From positions 659,307 to 723,306 of the forward strand of contig JAEPMI010000004.1 of NCBI GenBank assembly GCA_017644045.1: DNA of 64,000 bases, written 5' to 3'. The translations under genes and the position numbers were made by a program. The notes under the pieces were generated by a model that was not told the DNA's origin, did no database searches, and saw only the letters and a program-made list of their open reading frames with translations. Each line of letters starts with the position of its first letter. The stretch's first letter is position 1. This stretch comes from Deltaproteobacteria bacterium (GTDB taxonomy: Bacteria; Myxococcota_A; Polyangia; Polyangiales; Houyiibacteriaceae). Positions 52,864 through 61,554 of this stretch are shown here, piece after piece.

Positions 52864-53793
52864 ATGAATCGCATCCTCCCCTTCGCGATCCTCGCGGCCG
52901 CCTGCGGCGGCGCCGAGACCGCCACCCACACGACCGCCGACCCCGGGCGCGCCGAGAGCCCGCCCACCGCGGTGCGACCGGACGTCTCCACAGAAGTCGG
53001 CGAGGTCGCCGACTGGCTCGTGGCCGAGCGCGCCGCGAACCGGGTCGCCGTCGTGGTCGTCGACGTCGAGACCGGCGAGGTCATCGGCTCGGCCGGTCGT
53101 GGCCCGCTCGGTGACGGCGAGGTCGAACGCGCCGTCGACTCGGCGTCGACCATCAAGACGTTCACCATCGCCGCGGCCCTCGCCGCGGGGCTCGACCCGG
53201 AGCGACGCTTCGAGACCGACGACGGCGAGTGGCACTCCGCGGACCTGACGCTCCAGGACTGGTCCCCGCGAGCGTCCCACGACGCACGCGCGGTGCTCGT
53301 GTACTCGTCGAACGTGGGCGCGGCGAACGTGGTCAGCGAGGTCGGGGCCGAGAAGGTCCGAGCGCTCCTCACGGGGCTGGCGCTTCCCGCCGGCACCGCC
53401 GACGAGTGGTCCGGCACCGAAGGGATTCGCCGCGCGGCCCACGGGATCGACATCACTCCGACCGAGTGGGCACGGGCCTACGTCGCGATCGCGAAGGGCC
53501 GAGACGGTGTCCTGACCCCGGAGCAGGCGGCCCAGGTCCGAGACATGCTCGAGTCCGCAGTGCGTGAGGAAGAGGGCACCGGCCATCCCGCTGCGGTCGA
53601 GGGCCTTCGGGTGGCCGGCAAGACCGGCACCAGCGACCTCGGCGATGGCCGCGGCTGCTGGTTCGTGGGCATGGCCCCCGCCGACCAGCCGCGCTGGGTC
53701 GCGGCGGTCTACGCGGAGACCGCCGACGGGCACGGCGGCAGCGTCGCCGCCCCGGCCTTCGCTCAGCTCGCGCGCCGACTCGAAGCTAGGTGA
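52864..53793 (+). CDS. Penicillin-binding transpeptidase-domain protein, small
   Basis: The 309-residue protein has a lipoprotein-like N-terminus (LPFAILAAACGG). Serine-transpeptidase motifs are present: SxxK as ASTIKTF, SxN as YSSNVGAAN and KTGT as GKTGTSDLG. It lacks the dimerisation and pedestal domains of full PBPs, so it is a stand-alone transpeptidase/beta-lactamase-fold domain. Peptidoglycan cross-linking or beta-lactam binding are possible roles. Its end overlaps the convergent hypothetical gene by eight bases. Confidence 0.82.
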   Translation: MNRILPFAILAAACGGAETATHTTADPGRAESPPTAVRPDVSTEVGEVADWLVAERAANRVAVVVVDVETGEVIGSAGRGPLGDGEVERAVDSASTIKTFTIAAALAAGLDPERRFETDDGEWHSADLTLQDWSPRASHDARAVLVYSSNVGAANVVSEVGAEKVRALLTGLALPAGTADEWSGTEGIRRAAHGIDITPTEWARAYVAIAKGRDGVLTPEQAAQVRDMLESAVREEEGTGHPAAVEGLRVAGKTGTSDLGDGRGCWFVGMAPADQPRWVAAVYAETADGHGGSVAAPAFAQLARRLEAR

Positions 53794-54478
53794 GGAGTGC
53801 GTGCGCGAGGACCTGCTGCGCGGCCAGCAGGTCCTCGGTCCGAAGCTGGAAGCCCTTCACCGGTGAGCCCTCGGGCGTCCATGCGAAGGCTCGCCACAGG
53901 TCGAGCGTCGCTGCGCCCTGAGCCACTCCCTCGACGCGCCGGAGTAGGTCCTCGGCGTAGGCGAGGCGAGACGTCGCCGGGCGCAGCTCGGGTCGCGCCA
54001 CCAGCCGAGTCACCGTCGCCTCATCGCGACCGTTGCGCTCCGCCAGCGCTCGCAGGCTCTCGAGCCGCATGACGTCGGCACGCTCCCGGTCGACCCGCTT
54101 CAACTTCCGCGGTCGGAAGTGTTGGCGCCTCGGCGCCCTCTCGAACTCTCGCTGGTGATAGAGCATCCAGCCGTAGAAGCCTCCGTCGCCCGGATCCTTC
54201 TCGAGGTCGAAGGTGCTCCGGAGGTAGGTCGTGAAGAAGCGGGCGAACGCCGGCAGATCCTCTCGCTCGGGACGCCCCCGAAGCGGCAGGTTCAGGTAGT
54301 GCTCTTCCAGCCACGCGAGCGCCGAAGCGTCGTGATCCGCGTAGCGCTCCGTTGCCTCGGGCGTGATGAAGCCCTCGGTGAGCGCGGTCTCCAACCATCG
54401 CAAGAGCTGGTAGCTCTTGCGCTGAAGGCCGACCGCGCGACGCAGCGGCGCCCTCTCGACCAGCGGTACGAAGTCCAT
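53786..54478 (-). CDS. Hypothetical helical protein
   Basis: The 230-residue protein is basic and mostly helical (RKSYQLLRWLETALTEGFITPEAT, RSTFDLEKDPGDGGFYGWMLY, LRALAERNGRDEATVTRLV). No signal peptide, membrane segment or known motif is visible. It lies 45 bp downstream of the SEC-C gene on the same strand. Function unknown. Confidence 0.6.
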   Translation of the reverse strand: MDFVPLVERAPLRRAVGLQRKSYQLLRWLETALTEGFITPEATERYADHDASALAWLEEHYLNLPLRGRPEREDLPAFARFFTTYLRSTFDLEKDPGDGGFYGWMLYHQREFERAPRRQHFRPRKLKRVDRERADVMRLESLRALAERNGRDEATVTRLVARPELRPATSRLAYAEDLLRRVEGVAQGAATLDLWRAFAWTPEGSPVKGFQLRTEDLLAAQQVLAHALLT

Positions 54479-54522
54479 GGCCGGGGCACCCTAACGACGC
54501 ATTGGCCGCCGTCACCCCTCCG

Positions 54523-55215
54523 TCAGCGGAGGCAGCACTTCTTGTACTTGCGACCGCTGCCGCAGGGACAGGGGTCATTGCGCCCGACCTTCTCACGGCG
54601 GATGGGCGCAACGGCGGCATCTCGGTCGGCGCGGAGTGCTGCGTGGACCGCGAGGAGCGTCCGCGCGAGCGCCGCCCGCTGCTCGCTCGACCACGCGGTC
54701 TCGTCGGCCACTCCGTCGACGCCCAGCTCCGAGGGGCGCTTCCCCTGCGAGAGGCAGAGGAGCGGGAACGCCTCGAGGGTCGCCTTCTCGTTCGCGCGCC
54801 ACGCGCGGTCCGCCATGGCCACGTGGACGTACCCACCGCAGAAGGTCTCGATGGCCTCTGGCTCGGATGGCACCGTGAGCGCGCCGTCCTCGAACGCCAC
54901 GAGCACCTGGTCGTAGAGCCGGCGGATCAGCAACGCGTCGGCCGCGCTGTCGAGCTCGCGCTCGCCGATGAGCTCCGCCAGCCACGCGCTCGAGTCCACT
55001 CGGGTGGGGGCCGTCGCCAGCGCGTGGAGGATCCCCATCGACCGATCGAACGAAGGTCCCCCAGGTCGCGCCATGAACGCGCGCACCGTCTCCAGCTCGG
55101 CATCGGTCAGCGGCTGCACGAGGGAGTGCTTGGCCCACCATCCCTCCGCCGTCCAGCGAAGCTCGGAGCTCGAGGCCTTCGAGTGGATCGCGACCGCGCG
55201 CCGACCGGCGTCCAA
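54523..55215 (-). CDS. SEC-C zinc-motif protein (UPF0149/YecA-like)
   Basis: The 230-residue protein ends in [21 protein letters not shown], the SEC-C zinc-binding motif found in SecA and YecA. The N-terminal 200 residues are helical ([18 protein letters not shown]) and resemble UPF0149. It may bind ribosomes or SecB-like partners through the zinc finger. The function of this family is not established. Confidence 0.85.
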   Translation of the reverse strand: MDAGRRAVAIHSKASSSELRWTAEGWWAKHSLVQPLTDAELETVRAFMARPGGPSFDRSMGILHALATAPTRVDSSAWLAELIGERELDSAADALLIRRLYDQVLVAFEDGALTVPSEPEAIETFCGGYVHVAMADRAWRANEKATLEAFPLLCLSQGKRPSELGVDGVADETAWSSEQRAALARTLLAVHAALRADRDAAVAPIRREKVGRNDPCPCGSGRKYKKCCLR

Positions 55216-55265
55216 CGGTCCCCGCGCGTACGCTCAGCCGCGAGCGGATGCGACGGGTGACCCGG

Positions 55266-55382
55266 TCACCGTCGCCCGCCGAGCGGCACCGCCGCGCGCC
55301 CTGCCGGCCACTCGGCCACCGGTCGCGCGATGGCTCCGCCGATCAGGAGCCAGCCGGTGACGCCCCAACGAAGGGTGCGCAT
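55266..55382 (-). CDS. Possible 38-residue hydrophobic peptide
   Basis: An ATG overlapping the stop of the upstream lipoprotein (TGATG) opens a 38-codon frame (MRTLRWGVTGWLLIGGAIAR...). The N-terminus could span a membrane. No conservation can be judged, and the tail is Arg/Ala/Gly-rich. It may be fortuitous. Confidence 0.2.
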   Translation of the reverse strand: MRTLRWGVTGWLLIGGAIARPVAEWPAGRAAVPLGGRR

Positions 55383-56275
55383 CAGTCGCAGCCCACGCGG
55401 GTCGTGTCGAAGACGACGTCGTCGATCCACACGTCGTAGGCGTTGGGCGTCGGGCCGCCCTGGTAGAGCTGCCACCCGAGAAAGACCTCTTCGAAGGTGG
55501 GGAAGACGAAGTCGACGTCGGCGCCCCCATGGTCGTTCGTGTCCACGGTCAGCGCGTCGTCGTCGGCCCCGTCGATGGAGAGCCGAACGAAGCTGTCGCT
55601 CGCGTCGAGCTCCCACTCGACGCAGAGCCAGCGACCGCCGTCCGACGGAGCCGAGGTTCGCCAGTTGGTCCAGTCACCGGTCGGACCACCGTCCGCGCCG
55701 ATGCCCCAGAAGGCTCCCGGGCCACCGCTGGTCCCGGGCACGTACTGGCCGCCAACGGGGCGAACGCGGGTGCCGCGGTCCGAGCCCCGCAGCTCGACGA
55801 GCGTGTAGTGCGCCCAGTTCGGCGCCGACGGGAACTCCGAGACCCACACGCGCATGCGACCGAAGAAGCTGTTGCCCGGCGGGGAGAAGGGGACGCGCAT
55901 GAAGGCCCAGCCGTTCTCGTCGGTGTGGACCTGGAGCGCGCGCTCGCCCGCGAAGGTCCGGTCGTCGACGATGGTCAGCGAGCCGTTGCCGACGGCGCTC
56001 CAGGCGTCGCTGCTCGGATCACCGGTCGATAGGTCCTCGAAGTCCTCGCAGAAGAGCTCGCTGCCCGTGCAGCCTTCGGGCGAGCTTCCGGAGTCGACCG
56101 TGTCGTCACCGAGGTCCGCGGGGTCGCCACCGCCGTCGGTCTCTCCCCCGCCGTCGTCCGCCGCCCCGGCGTCCCTCCGGACCGAGCCGTCCGTCGCGCC
56201 GTCGCCGGTGTCCGAGTCGTCGTCCCCGCAAGCGAGGCAGACCACGAGCGAGAGACCGAGCAGCAGGCGCGTCAT
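55382..56275 (-). CDS. Lipoprotein with concanavalin-like/laminin-G-type beta domain
   Basis: The 297-residue protein has a lipobox (LSLVVCLACGDD) and a Gly/Asp-rich linker (residues about 20-65). From residue 66 a domain (LFCEDFEDLSTGDPSSDAWS, VHTDENGWAFMRVPF, YTLVELRGSDRGTRV, RWLCVEWELDASDSFVRLSIDG, NAYDVWIDDVVFDTTRVGC) has the beta-sandwich pattern of concanavalin-like polysaccharide-binding or lyase folds. It may bind carbohydrate. No catalytic residues were identified. Confidence 0.7.
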   Translation of the reverse strand: MTRLLLGLSLVVCLACGDDDSDTGDGATDGSVRRDAGAADDGGGETDGGGDPADLGDDTVDSGSSPEGCTGSELFCEDFEDLSTGDPSSDAWSAVGNGSLTIVDDRTFAGERALQVHTDENGWAFMRVPFSPPGNSFFGRMRVWVSEFPSAPNWAHYTLVELRGSDRGTRVRPVGGQYVPGTSGGPGAFWGIGADGGPTGDWTNWRTSAPSDGGRWLCVEWELDASDSFVRLSIDGADDDALTVDTNDHGGADVDFVFPTFEEVFLGWQLYQGGPTPNAYDVWIDDVVFDTTRVGCD

Positions 56276-56451
56276 GGGCCCATCGTCTCGACCGCTGCGG
56301 TCGATCGCAAGCCCACCGGGTTGGCGCGCCAGACTCGTAACATCCAGCGTTCGCGGGCCATCGGCCGGAACGAGTGCGTGGGGTACGCCCAGCGCGCTGG
56401 CGAGAGCTTCGAGGGGCGACAGCGGGGGCCGCGATCGCCTAGCATCCGTCC

Positions 56452-57462
56452 GTGAGCTTGGACGGATCCGCCATGCGCGGGGTGGACAACATCGTGCGGC
56501 ACCACCTGCGCGTCGCCGAGGGCGAGCGTGTTCTCATCCTGCACCGAGGCACGGGCGAGATCCTGGATGCCTTCGCGGACCAGATGCGGCAGCTCGGTGC
56601 CGACGTTCGCTCGACGCCGATCGACGGACCCAAGCTCGTCGGCTCGGACGCCGAGATCGCGACGAAGCTCCGCGCGCTCGTCCGCGACGTCGACGTGGCG
56701 CTCTACCTGAGCACCGACGAGGGCGACGCCGATCGCGGCGCGCTCATCGTCAGCACCATGGATGGCACCTCGGTGCGCTACCTCCACGCGACCGACGTCA
56801 GCGAAAAGGCGCTCGCGAGCACTCTCCGGGCGCACCCGGACCAGCTCCGCGCGACCAACGAGCGACTCGCGGAAGCGCTCGGTCGCGGCGGCGAGGTCAC
56901 GCTTCAGAGCCCCGCGGGCACCGACCTTCGGCTGACCCTCGACCCCAGATACCCGATCGTCCCCTACGAGGGCGTGCCCGAAGTCGGTCGCTGGGAGAGC
57001 GTGCCCACCGGCGCCGTCAGCGTGTACCCGATCGCCGCCGAAGGCGTGTACGTCGCCGACCGGTTGCTGAAGGCCGGTGCGCTGGTCCGTTGGGGCCGCG
57101 ATCTACAGCGAACGCCGCTGAAGCTCACGCTCGAGAAGGGCCGCGTGGTCGACCTCGAATGCGCAGACGAGGAGGTCGCCACCGCCGTGCAGGCACGCTT
57201 CGACGCGGACGCCAACGCGTCGACGGTCGGCTTCGTGTCGATCGCGACCAACCCCCTCTGCCTCAACGAGCTGCGCAGCTTCGCCAACGACGCCCTGCTT
57301 CCCGGCCTGCGGCTGATGTTCGGCTACTCCGACCCGAAGAAGACCGGCGCCCCGCGGAGCAGCCCGCACTGGACCACCGTGCTCGGCCGGCGCCACGACC
57401 TGAAGCACGACGGGACGCCCATCGTCACGGCGGGTCGGCTCGACCGCCGCTGGACGGACTGA
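56452..57462 (+). CDS. M29-like (aminopeptidase T-like) peptidase
   Basis: This 336-residue protein has an N-terminal alpha/beta domain (MRGVDNIVRHHLRVAEGERVLIL) resembling aminopeptidase T/AmpS. Later segments GRWESVPTGAVSVYPIAAEG, VGFVSIATNPLCLN and GYSDPKKTGAPRSSPHW occupy the positions of the metal-site motifs of M29 peptidases. Conserved E and H ligands seem partly preserved. GTG at 56452 is used; an internal ATG at 56473 is an alternative. It may release N-terminal amino acids, but remains tentative. Confidence 0.6.
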   Translation: MSLDGSAMRGVDNIVRHHLRVAEGERVLILHRGTGEILDAFADQMRQLGADVRSTPIDGPKLVGSDAEIATKLRALVRDVDVALYLSTDEGDADRGALIVSTMDGTSVRYLHATDVSEKALASTLRAHPDQLRATNERLAEALGRGGEVTLQSPAGTDLRLTLDPRYPIVPYEGVPEVGRWESVPTGAVSVYPIAAEGVYVADRLLKAGALVRWGRDLQRTPLKLTLEKGRVVDLECADEEVATAVQARFDADANASTVGFVSIATNPLCLNELRSFANDALLPGLRLMFGYSDPKKTGAPRSSPHWTTVLGRRHDLKHDGTPIVTAGRLDRRWTD

Positions 57463-57527
57463 GCTTCGTCTGCAGTCCGAGCTCGAGCGCTGACCGGCTG
57501 GCACCGGGGTTGCAAACTACACCAGCC

Positions 57528-58022
57528 ATGAACGGACCGAGCCCCATCGTGTTGGACTTCTACGCTCTCTTCGGGTGGGGTGCGGTGGTTTGCACCATCT
57601 GGCTCCTCGCGATGGTGCGAATCGCGCTGACCTCGGCCATGATCGACAGCCGCGTCCAGGGGGACTCGGGCGTTCTCCGTCGGGCGCGGGTTCGCGCGCT
57701 CGCGCTCTTCGCCACCCTCGGCTTCGCCGGCACCGTGCTGGCCTTCGACGGCTGGGGCATCGCTGCGCTCACCGGAGTCGCGGGCCTCGGCGCGCTCAAC
57801 GCCGGCGTCGTGATCCGCGGGTCGCGCGGGGTGGCGATCTTCGCGCTGGTGGCGATTGCCACCGCAGCGCTCATCGAGCTCGCGCTCGACCGCTTCGCGG
57901 CCGGGAGCGCGATCTGCACCATCGGCGTGCTCCGCATGTTGCTCTTCCTGGTCGAGAACCACGTCCCCTGGCGTGGCACCGGCTACGGCAATGGCGGCAG
58001 CCAGATTCGCGTGGAGAAGTGA
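57528..58022 (+). CDS. Four- to five-helix integral membrane protein
   Basis: The 164-residue protein has hydrophobic segments FGWGAVVCTIWLLAMVRIAL, ALALFATLGFAGTVLAFDGW, IAALTGVAGLGALNAGVVI, GVAIFALVAIATAALIELAL and AICTIGVLRMLLFLVE. No family is recognised. It begins 65 bp after the M29-like gene and may be cotranscribed. Confidence 0.7.
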   Translation: MNGPSPIVLDFYALFGWGAVVCTIWLLAMVRIALTSAMIDSRVQGDSGVLRRARVRALALFATLGFAGTVLAFDGWGIAALTGVAGLGALNAGVVIRGSRGVAIFALVAIATAALIELALDRFAAGSAICTIGVLRMLLFLVENHVPWRGTGYGNGGSQIRVEK

Positions 58023-58109
58023 GCCAGGCGAGCGCTCCCTTACGAACCCTTACACAACCTCACTCGATGCGTCTGGAAGGCGGGCGACGACTGCCCGAAG
58101 GATGGGTCC

Positions 58110-59093
58110 ATGACCAGAGTCATCATCGGGTTGTTGCTCGCTGCTGGCCTCGGTGTCGGTCCCACCACCGACGCCGAGGCCCAGGAGCGGTCAATGAGGA
58201 GAGGCGAAACCGACCGCCCCGCGATGGGCGAGCGGCAAGACCGTCGGGAGAACCGGCGAGATCGAAGGGACGACGACGACGAACGGCCGGATCGAGCGCG
58301 GGACCGCGACGACGAGCGGCGGCGGCCCCGCACCGAGGACGAACCTTCGACGCGGCGTGCGCCCCAGAGCGCCGAGGCGAGGAACCGCCGGAACGCTCGA
58401 ACCGATCGCGAGCGCGGCGACCACGTGCAGCGCATCCGCGAGCGGCAGAGCGCTCGGGCCCAGCGCCCGGTGGTCAACGGGCACTCGGTGCGCGCCAACA
58501 GCGGCAACTCCGTGGTGACCATTCGCGGCGAGCGCTTCGACTCCTCCACCGAGGTCTACATCGGCGACACGAAGGTCTCCGGCGTCAGCGTCACGCCGCG
58601 GGCGCTCACCTTCACCGCGCCTGCGGCCGCGTCCGGCGTGATCACCGTACGGCACGGGGGCCGGGCGCTCGTGGTCGGGCGCTACACGCGAGCGCGCGAC
58701 CAGGGCGCCCGGCCCGCCGCGGCGGAGGTGCGGACGCGAGCACAGAGCCGATGGCAGCAGCGGCGAGCACAGCTCGCGGCCGACGAAGCCGCACGCCGCG
58801 CGGCGCTCGAGGCAAGAGAGGCGGAGCTCGCCGCTTCCCGTGCCGAGCGACGACGCACGCGGCTGGCCAACCTGCGCGCCGAGTACGAGCAGCGCTTCCT
58901 GGCGCAGACCGCCGTGCAGGACGAGCTGGCCCTTCACGCGGCTCGGCTCGCGCGCATCGAACGCATGAAGCGGGTGGTCGACGTGAAGTACGAGGACGAG
59001 CTGGCCGTGCGCATCGAGGTGCTCGCCGAGCGCGAAGACGAGCGACACGAGGCACGGATGAACGACCTGCGCGCAGCCTTCCAGGGCTCGTGA
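58110..59093 (+). CDS. Secreted IPT/TIG-domain protein with charged coiled-coil arms
   Basis: The 327-residue protein has a signal peptide (VIIGLLLAAGLGVGPTTDAEAQ). An Arg/Asp/Glu-rich low-complexity region (residues about 30-115) precedes an IPT/TIG-like beta domain (GNSVVTIRGERFDSSTEVYIGDTKVSGVSVTPRALTFTAP split over residues about 120-190). A long Ala/Arg/Glu coiled coil follows (residues about 205-310). The domain may bind carbohydrate or protein. It is followed by a small acidic lipoprotein gene in the same operon. Confidence 0.7.
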   Translation: MTRVIIGLLLAAGLGVGPTTDAEAQERSMRRGETDRPAMGERQDRRENRRDRRDDDDERPDRARDRDDERRRPRTEDEPSTRRAPQSAEARNRRNARTDRERGDHVQRIRERQSARAQRPVVNGHSVRANSGNSVVTIRGERFDSSTEVYIGDTKVSGVSVTPRALTFTAPAAASGVITVRHGGRALVVGRYTRARDQGARPAAAEVRTRAQSRWQQRRAQLAADEAARRAALEAREAELAASRAERRRTRLANLRAEYEQRFLAQTAVQDELALHAARLARIERMKRVVDVKYEDELAVRIEVLAEREDERHEARMNDLRAAFQGS

Positions 59094-59110
59094 AGAGAGG
59101 AGCGAGCACC

Positions 59111-59374
59111 ATGAAGAAGATCGCCATGCTGATGCTCCTGGCCGCCGCGTGCGGTGGGCAGGAAGAGACCGAGACCGAGAACGCCACCGAGTCCGTGGAG
59201 ACCGAACCCGAAGTCGACGTGACCGCCGAAGCCGAAGCCGAAGAGGAGGAGGTCGACGTCGCCACGACGGCCGACTTCGAAGAGGAGGCGACGGAAGAAA
59301 TCACCGCGGACAACCTGGAGACCGAGGTCGCGGAGCTCGAGGCCGCGCTCCAGGAGGAGCTCGGCGAGGAGTAG
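59111..59374 (+). CDS. Small acidic lipoprotein
   Basis: The 87-residue protein has a lipoprotein signal (MLMLLAAACGG) and a tail consisting almost wholly of Glu, Thr, Val and Ala ending LEEELGEE-like sequence (LEAALQEELGEE). No cysteines remain after the lipobox. It lies 17 bp after the IPT/TIG gene and shares its transcript. Function unknown; cation binding by the acidic tail is possible. Confidence 0.7.
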   Translation: MKKIAMLMLLAAACGGQEETETENATESVETEPEVDVTAEAEAEEEEVDVATTADFEEEATEEITADNLETEVAELEAALQEELGEE

Positions 59375-60103
59375 TCAGCGGGGCTTCGTCGGCTGGTCCA
59401 GCCGCCAGTCGACGAAGCGGTACGCGCCGTAGAGCAACGCGAGCTGGAGCACGGCGATCGGGATCCCCCACATCAAGAAGTGACCACCGAGCGCGTCCGC
59501 GATGATGCCCACGTCCGAGGTCATCACCCGCGTCGGACCGAGGCGCGCCTCACCGGTGAAGAGGTAGTCCATTCGGCTGAGCGAGCTGAGCGCGAGCTGT
59601 AGCCCGATGAACTGCACCAGCAGGAAGCGTCGGGCAGGCCGAAGGCGCCAGCCGAGCACGCCCACGAGCACCGCGAGCCCGAGGCAAGCCACCATGCCGA
59701 AGGGCGAGCGGACCCAGAGCACCACGCTCAGCGCGAGCATGACCACGAGCGACCCGAGCAGCACCGGCACCATTCGCCGGTAGCTCCCGAGCATCAGCGT
59801 CGTGATCCCGCCGAGCGGCGTGCCGAGCAGCCCGCCGAGACACACCAGCGCCAACTGCCACGGCTCGCTCGTCCGCGTGTGGGCCACGCCGCCACCGCCC
59901 GCGAAGAGCTCGAGTGAGTCCAGCTCCCCACCGACCAGGAGCGCCGTGAGCCCGTGACCCAGCTCGTGCGCCCAGGTCGCGAGCACCGTCACCGGGTAGA
60001 TGAGCAACCCACCGAACGGGATGATCCAGAGCACGAGCGAGAGCAGCGCCGCGCCCCAGAAGGCCTTGCGGAAAGAGGGCAGGTCTTCACGGTCCCGCGC
60101 CAT
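59375..60103 (-). CDS. M50B-like membrane zinc metallopeptidase
   Basis: The 242-residue protein has several transmembrane helices and HELGH at residues 46-50 (VLATWAHELGHGLTALLVGG), typical of the M50B-like family (PF13398) related to site-2 proteases. No clear second conserved Asp motif is visible, but the family often has a short one. It may process membrane substrates. It abuts the convergent acidic lipoprotein gene. Confidence 0.82.
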   Translation of the reverse strand: MARDREDLPSFRKAFWGAALLSLVLWIIPFGGLLIYPVTVLATWAHELGHGLTALLVGGELDSLELFAGGGGVAHTRTSEPWQLALVCLGGLLGTPLGGITTLMLGSYRRMVPVLLGSLVVMLALSVVLWVRSPFGMVACLGLAVLVGVLGWRLRPARRFLLVQFIGLQLALSSLSRMDYLFTGEARLGPTRVMTSDVGIIADALGGHFLMWGIPIAVLQLALLYGAYRFVDWRLDQPTKPR

Positions 60104-60161
60104 GCAACGACTCTAGCGAGCCGGCTCCGCGGAGCCAACGTGGCCCACGCGAGCCACGCGG

Positions 60162-60409
60162 CGCTCCCGGGAGGACTCGAACCTCCACCACGTGAGCAAA
60201 TCGGCCTTTTGGAAACGCGCTTCCCTACAGAACCGTCGCCGACCCTGTTCGGTGCTTCTGCAACCGCTGCCGATCCCCACACCCCGTACTCGCGTTCGCT
60301 CGGCCAGGCCGGCGTCGACGTTTCCAGGTAGCAGGTCTCACGCGCCTCTTTCGAGGCCCGTCGAATCAGGTCGTTTTTCGGTGCTCTTCCCTTCTTGAGC
60401 TACGGGAGC
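60162..60409 (-). tRNA. Candidate interrupted tRNA gene (tRNA halves about 170 nt apart)
   Basis: On the minus strand the 5' part has an acceptor strand GCTCCCG (60403-60409), TA, and a D-arm GCTC...GAGC with the conserved A14 and GG. The 3' part has a T-arm GGAGG-TTCGAGT-CCTCC (60170-60186) followed by CGGGAGC (60163-60169), which pairs perfectly with the 5' strand. About 170 bases between D-arm and T-arm are not an ordinary anticodon arm. The 7-bp acceptor match plus D- and T-arm consensus make chance unlikely. An intron, insertion, or a novel tRNA-like RNA are possible; group I and tmRNA signatures were not found. The anticodon cannot be assigned. Confidence 0.5.
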
Positions 60410-60471
60410 GGGCGCGATGTGGGTCTGGGGTGGTGCGATGTCAACGGCGGACGAACGCAGCAGGGCCGTCG

Positions 60472-60885
60472 CTACATCCAGGCGCAATGGATGACGCCGA
60501 CCTGGCTCTCGTCGTAGCAAGTGCTCATCGAACCGTCACAACCACCGCAGTAGATCACCTCGGTCCGACCGCAGCCTGTCGCCATCCACCGCGCGCCGGG
60601 GGCGATCTCGAAGCCCTCCCACTGCGCGCAGCCATCTCCGACGAAGTCGCCATTCTCGTCCATGGCCCAACGCTCGACCGGCGTATCCCGCACACAGCGC
60701 GCACTCTCATGGACCGGTGTCACACGTACATCCGGGCAGTCGGGGAATCGTGCAGCCGCGACTTCGTGCGCTGCGACCCTCGCCTCCTCTTCCTCCGAGG
60801 GCGAGCTGCCGGACTGAGACGCTCCGCAGCCAACGAGTGTGGCGGCGATCAGCAGAGCGGCTCGTCCTATCCGCGCGACCGTCAT
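60472..60885 (-). CDS. Cys-containing lipoprotein, paralog 1
   Basis: The 137-residue protein has a signal peptide and lipobox (LLIAATLVGCG). The mature part contains about eight cysteines (FPDCPDV, ARCVRDTPVERWAMDENGDFVGDGC, CGRTEVIYCGGCDGSMSTCYD). It shares the conserved core DTPVERWAMDENGD and IYCGGCDGSMSTCYD with the gene at 62422. No known family. Upstream, TTGGGG and TATGAT promoter elements lie so close that the mRNA would be nearly leaderless. Confidence 0.7.
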   Translation of the reverse strand: MTVARIGRAALLIAATLVGCGASQSGSSPSEEEEARVAAHEVAAARFPDCPDVRVTPVHESARCVRDTPVERWAMDENGDFVGDGCAQWEGFEIAPGARWMATGCGRTEVIYCGGCDGSMSTCYDESQVGVIHCAWM

Positions 60886-60893
60886 GGGCCATC

Positions 60894-60922
60894 ATCATAG
60901 GGGCGGAGCCGCATCTCCCCAA
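60894..60922 (-). promoter_or_regulatory. Sigma-70-type promoter of lipoprotein paralog 1
   Basis: On the minus strand, TTGGGG (60917-60922) and TATGAT (60894-60899) are separated by 17 bp. Transcription would begin near 60887, only about two bases before the ATG at 60885. The matching sequence upstream of the paralog at 62856 keeps the -10 and its distance from the start codon. Confidence 0.5.
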
Positions 60923-60961
60923 CAGGAGCGAACTGCTGGGACATGGCGCTATGCTCGAAGG

Positions 60962-61543
60962 GTGAGCTGGTGGAGACTCCTATCGGTCGTTGGGGTGACC
61001 GCGCTGCTCGTCACGCCATCCGCCGTCGAAGCCTGTGAGTGTCGGGGGCTATCGGACGAAGAGCTGCGGAACGTCGAGCACTGGTGTGCGACGGGCCAAG
61101 CGGTGGTGGTGAGCGGCACGGTCGAGCGGGTGCGACGGTCGGGCGGAACCGAGCCCGGCGCCTACACCGTCCAGCTCAGCTGGGATGGCGCCTCGGTCCG
61201 GCCAGCCCTTCCCATTGGGTACCCACACGAGAGATTGCAGTTCGGTGTGTGGGGTGACTGCGTCGTGCCCCCAAGACCCGGAATGGAGCTCAGAAATCGC
61301 GCAATGGCCGTCCGCGACACGAGCCGGGGTCCGCAGCTCTTCGCCCAGGACTGTGTCGACCGAGTCGACGACGACATGTGCAACACCATGCCGCCCGGCC
61401 ATGGCTGTCGATCCTGCAACGTGGGGGCCGACGCCACACCACCCGCTGGGATGTTGGTGGCGAGCCTCGCGCTCACCGTACCCCTCGTGGCTCGACGACG
61501 TCGCAGACGTAGGAAACTGCTCGCGGTCGGTGGGAGCAAGTAG
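60962..61543 (+). CDS. Secreted protein with MYXO-CTERM-like tail
   Basis: The 193-residue protein starts at the GTG at 60962, giving a signal peptide (VVGVTALLVTPSAVEAC). Cys-rich motifs CECRGLSDEELRNVEHWC and GDCVVPPRPG follow. The C-terminus has GCRSCNVGADATPPAG, a transmembrane helix (MLVASLALTVPLVA) and an Arg cluster, the layout of MYXO-CTERM sorting signals, in which an invariant Cys precedes the helix. It therefore may be processed and anchored at the cell surface. Confidence 0.7.
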   Translation: MSWWRLLSVVGVTALLVTPSAVEACECRGLSDEELRNVEHWCATGQAVVVSGTVERVRRSGGTEPGAYTVQLSWDGASVRPALPIGYPHERLQFGVWGDCVVPPRPGMELRNRAMAVRDTSRGPQLFAQDCVDRVDDDMCNTMPPGHGCRSCNVGADATPPAGMLVASLALTVPLVARRRRRRRKLLAVGGSK

Positions 61544-61554
61544 CGTTCTGGAGA

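Noticed and set aside
60162..60409. Group I intron or tmRNA in the tRNA-like locus
   Set aside because: No group I core motif (such as a GACTA-type R element) is visible, the insert is rather short, and no Ala-type G-U pair or tag reading frame ending in Leu-Ala-Ala is present; a D-stem as in a true tRNA is present.
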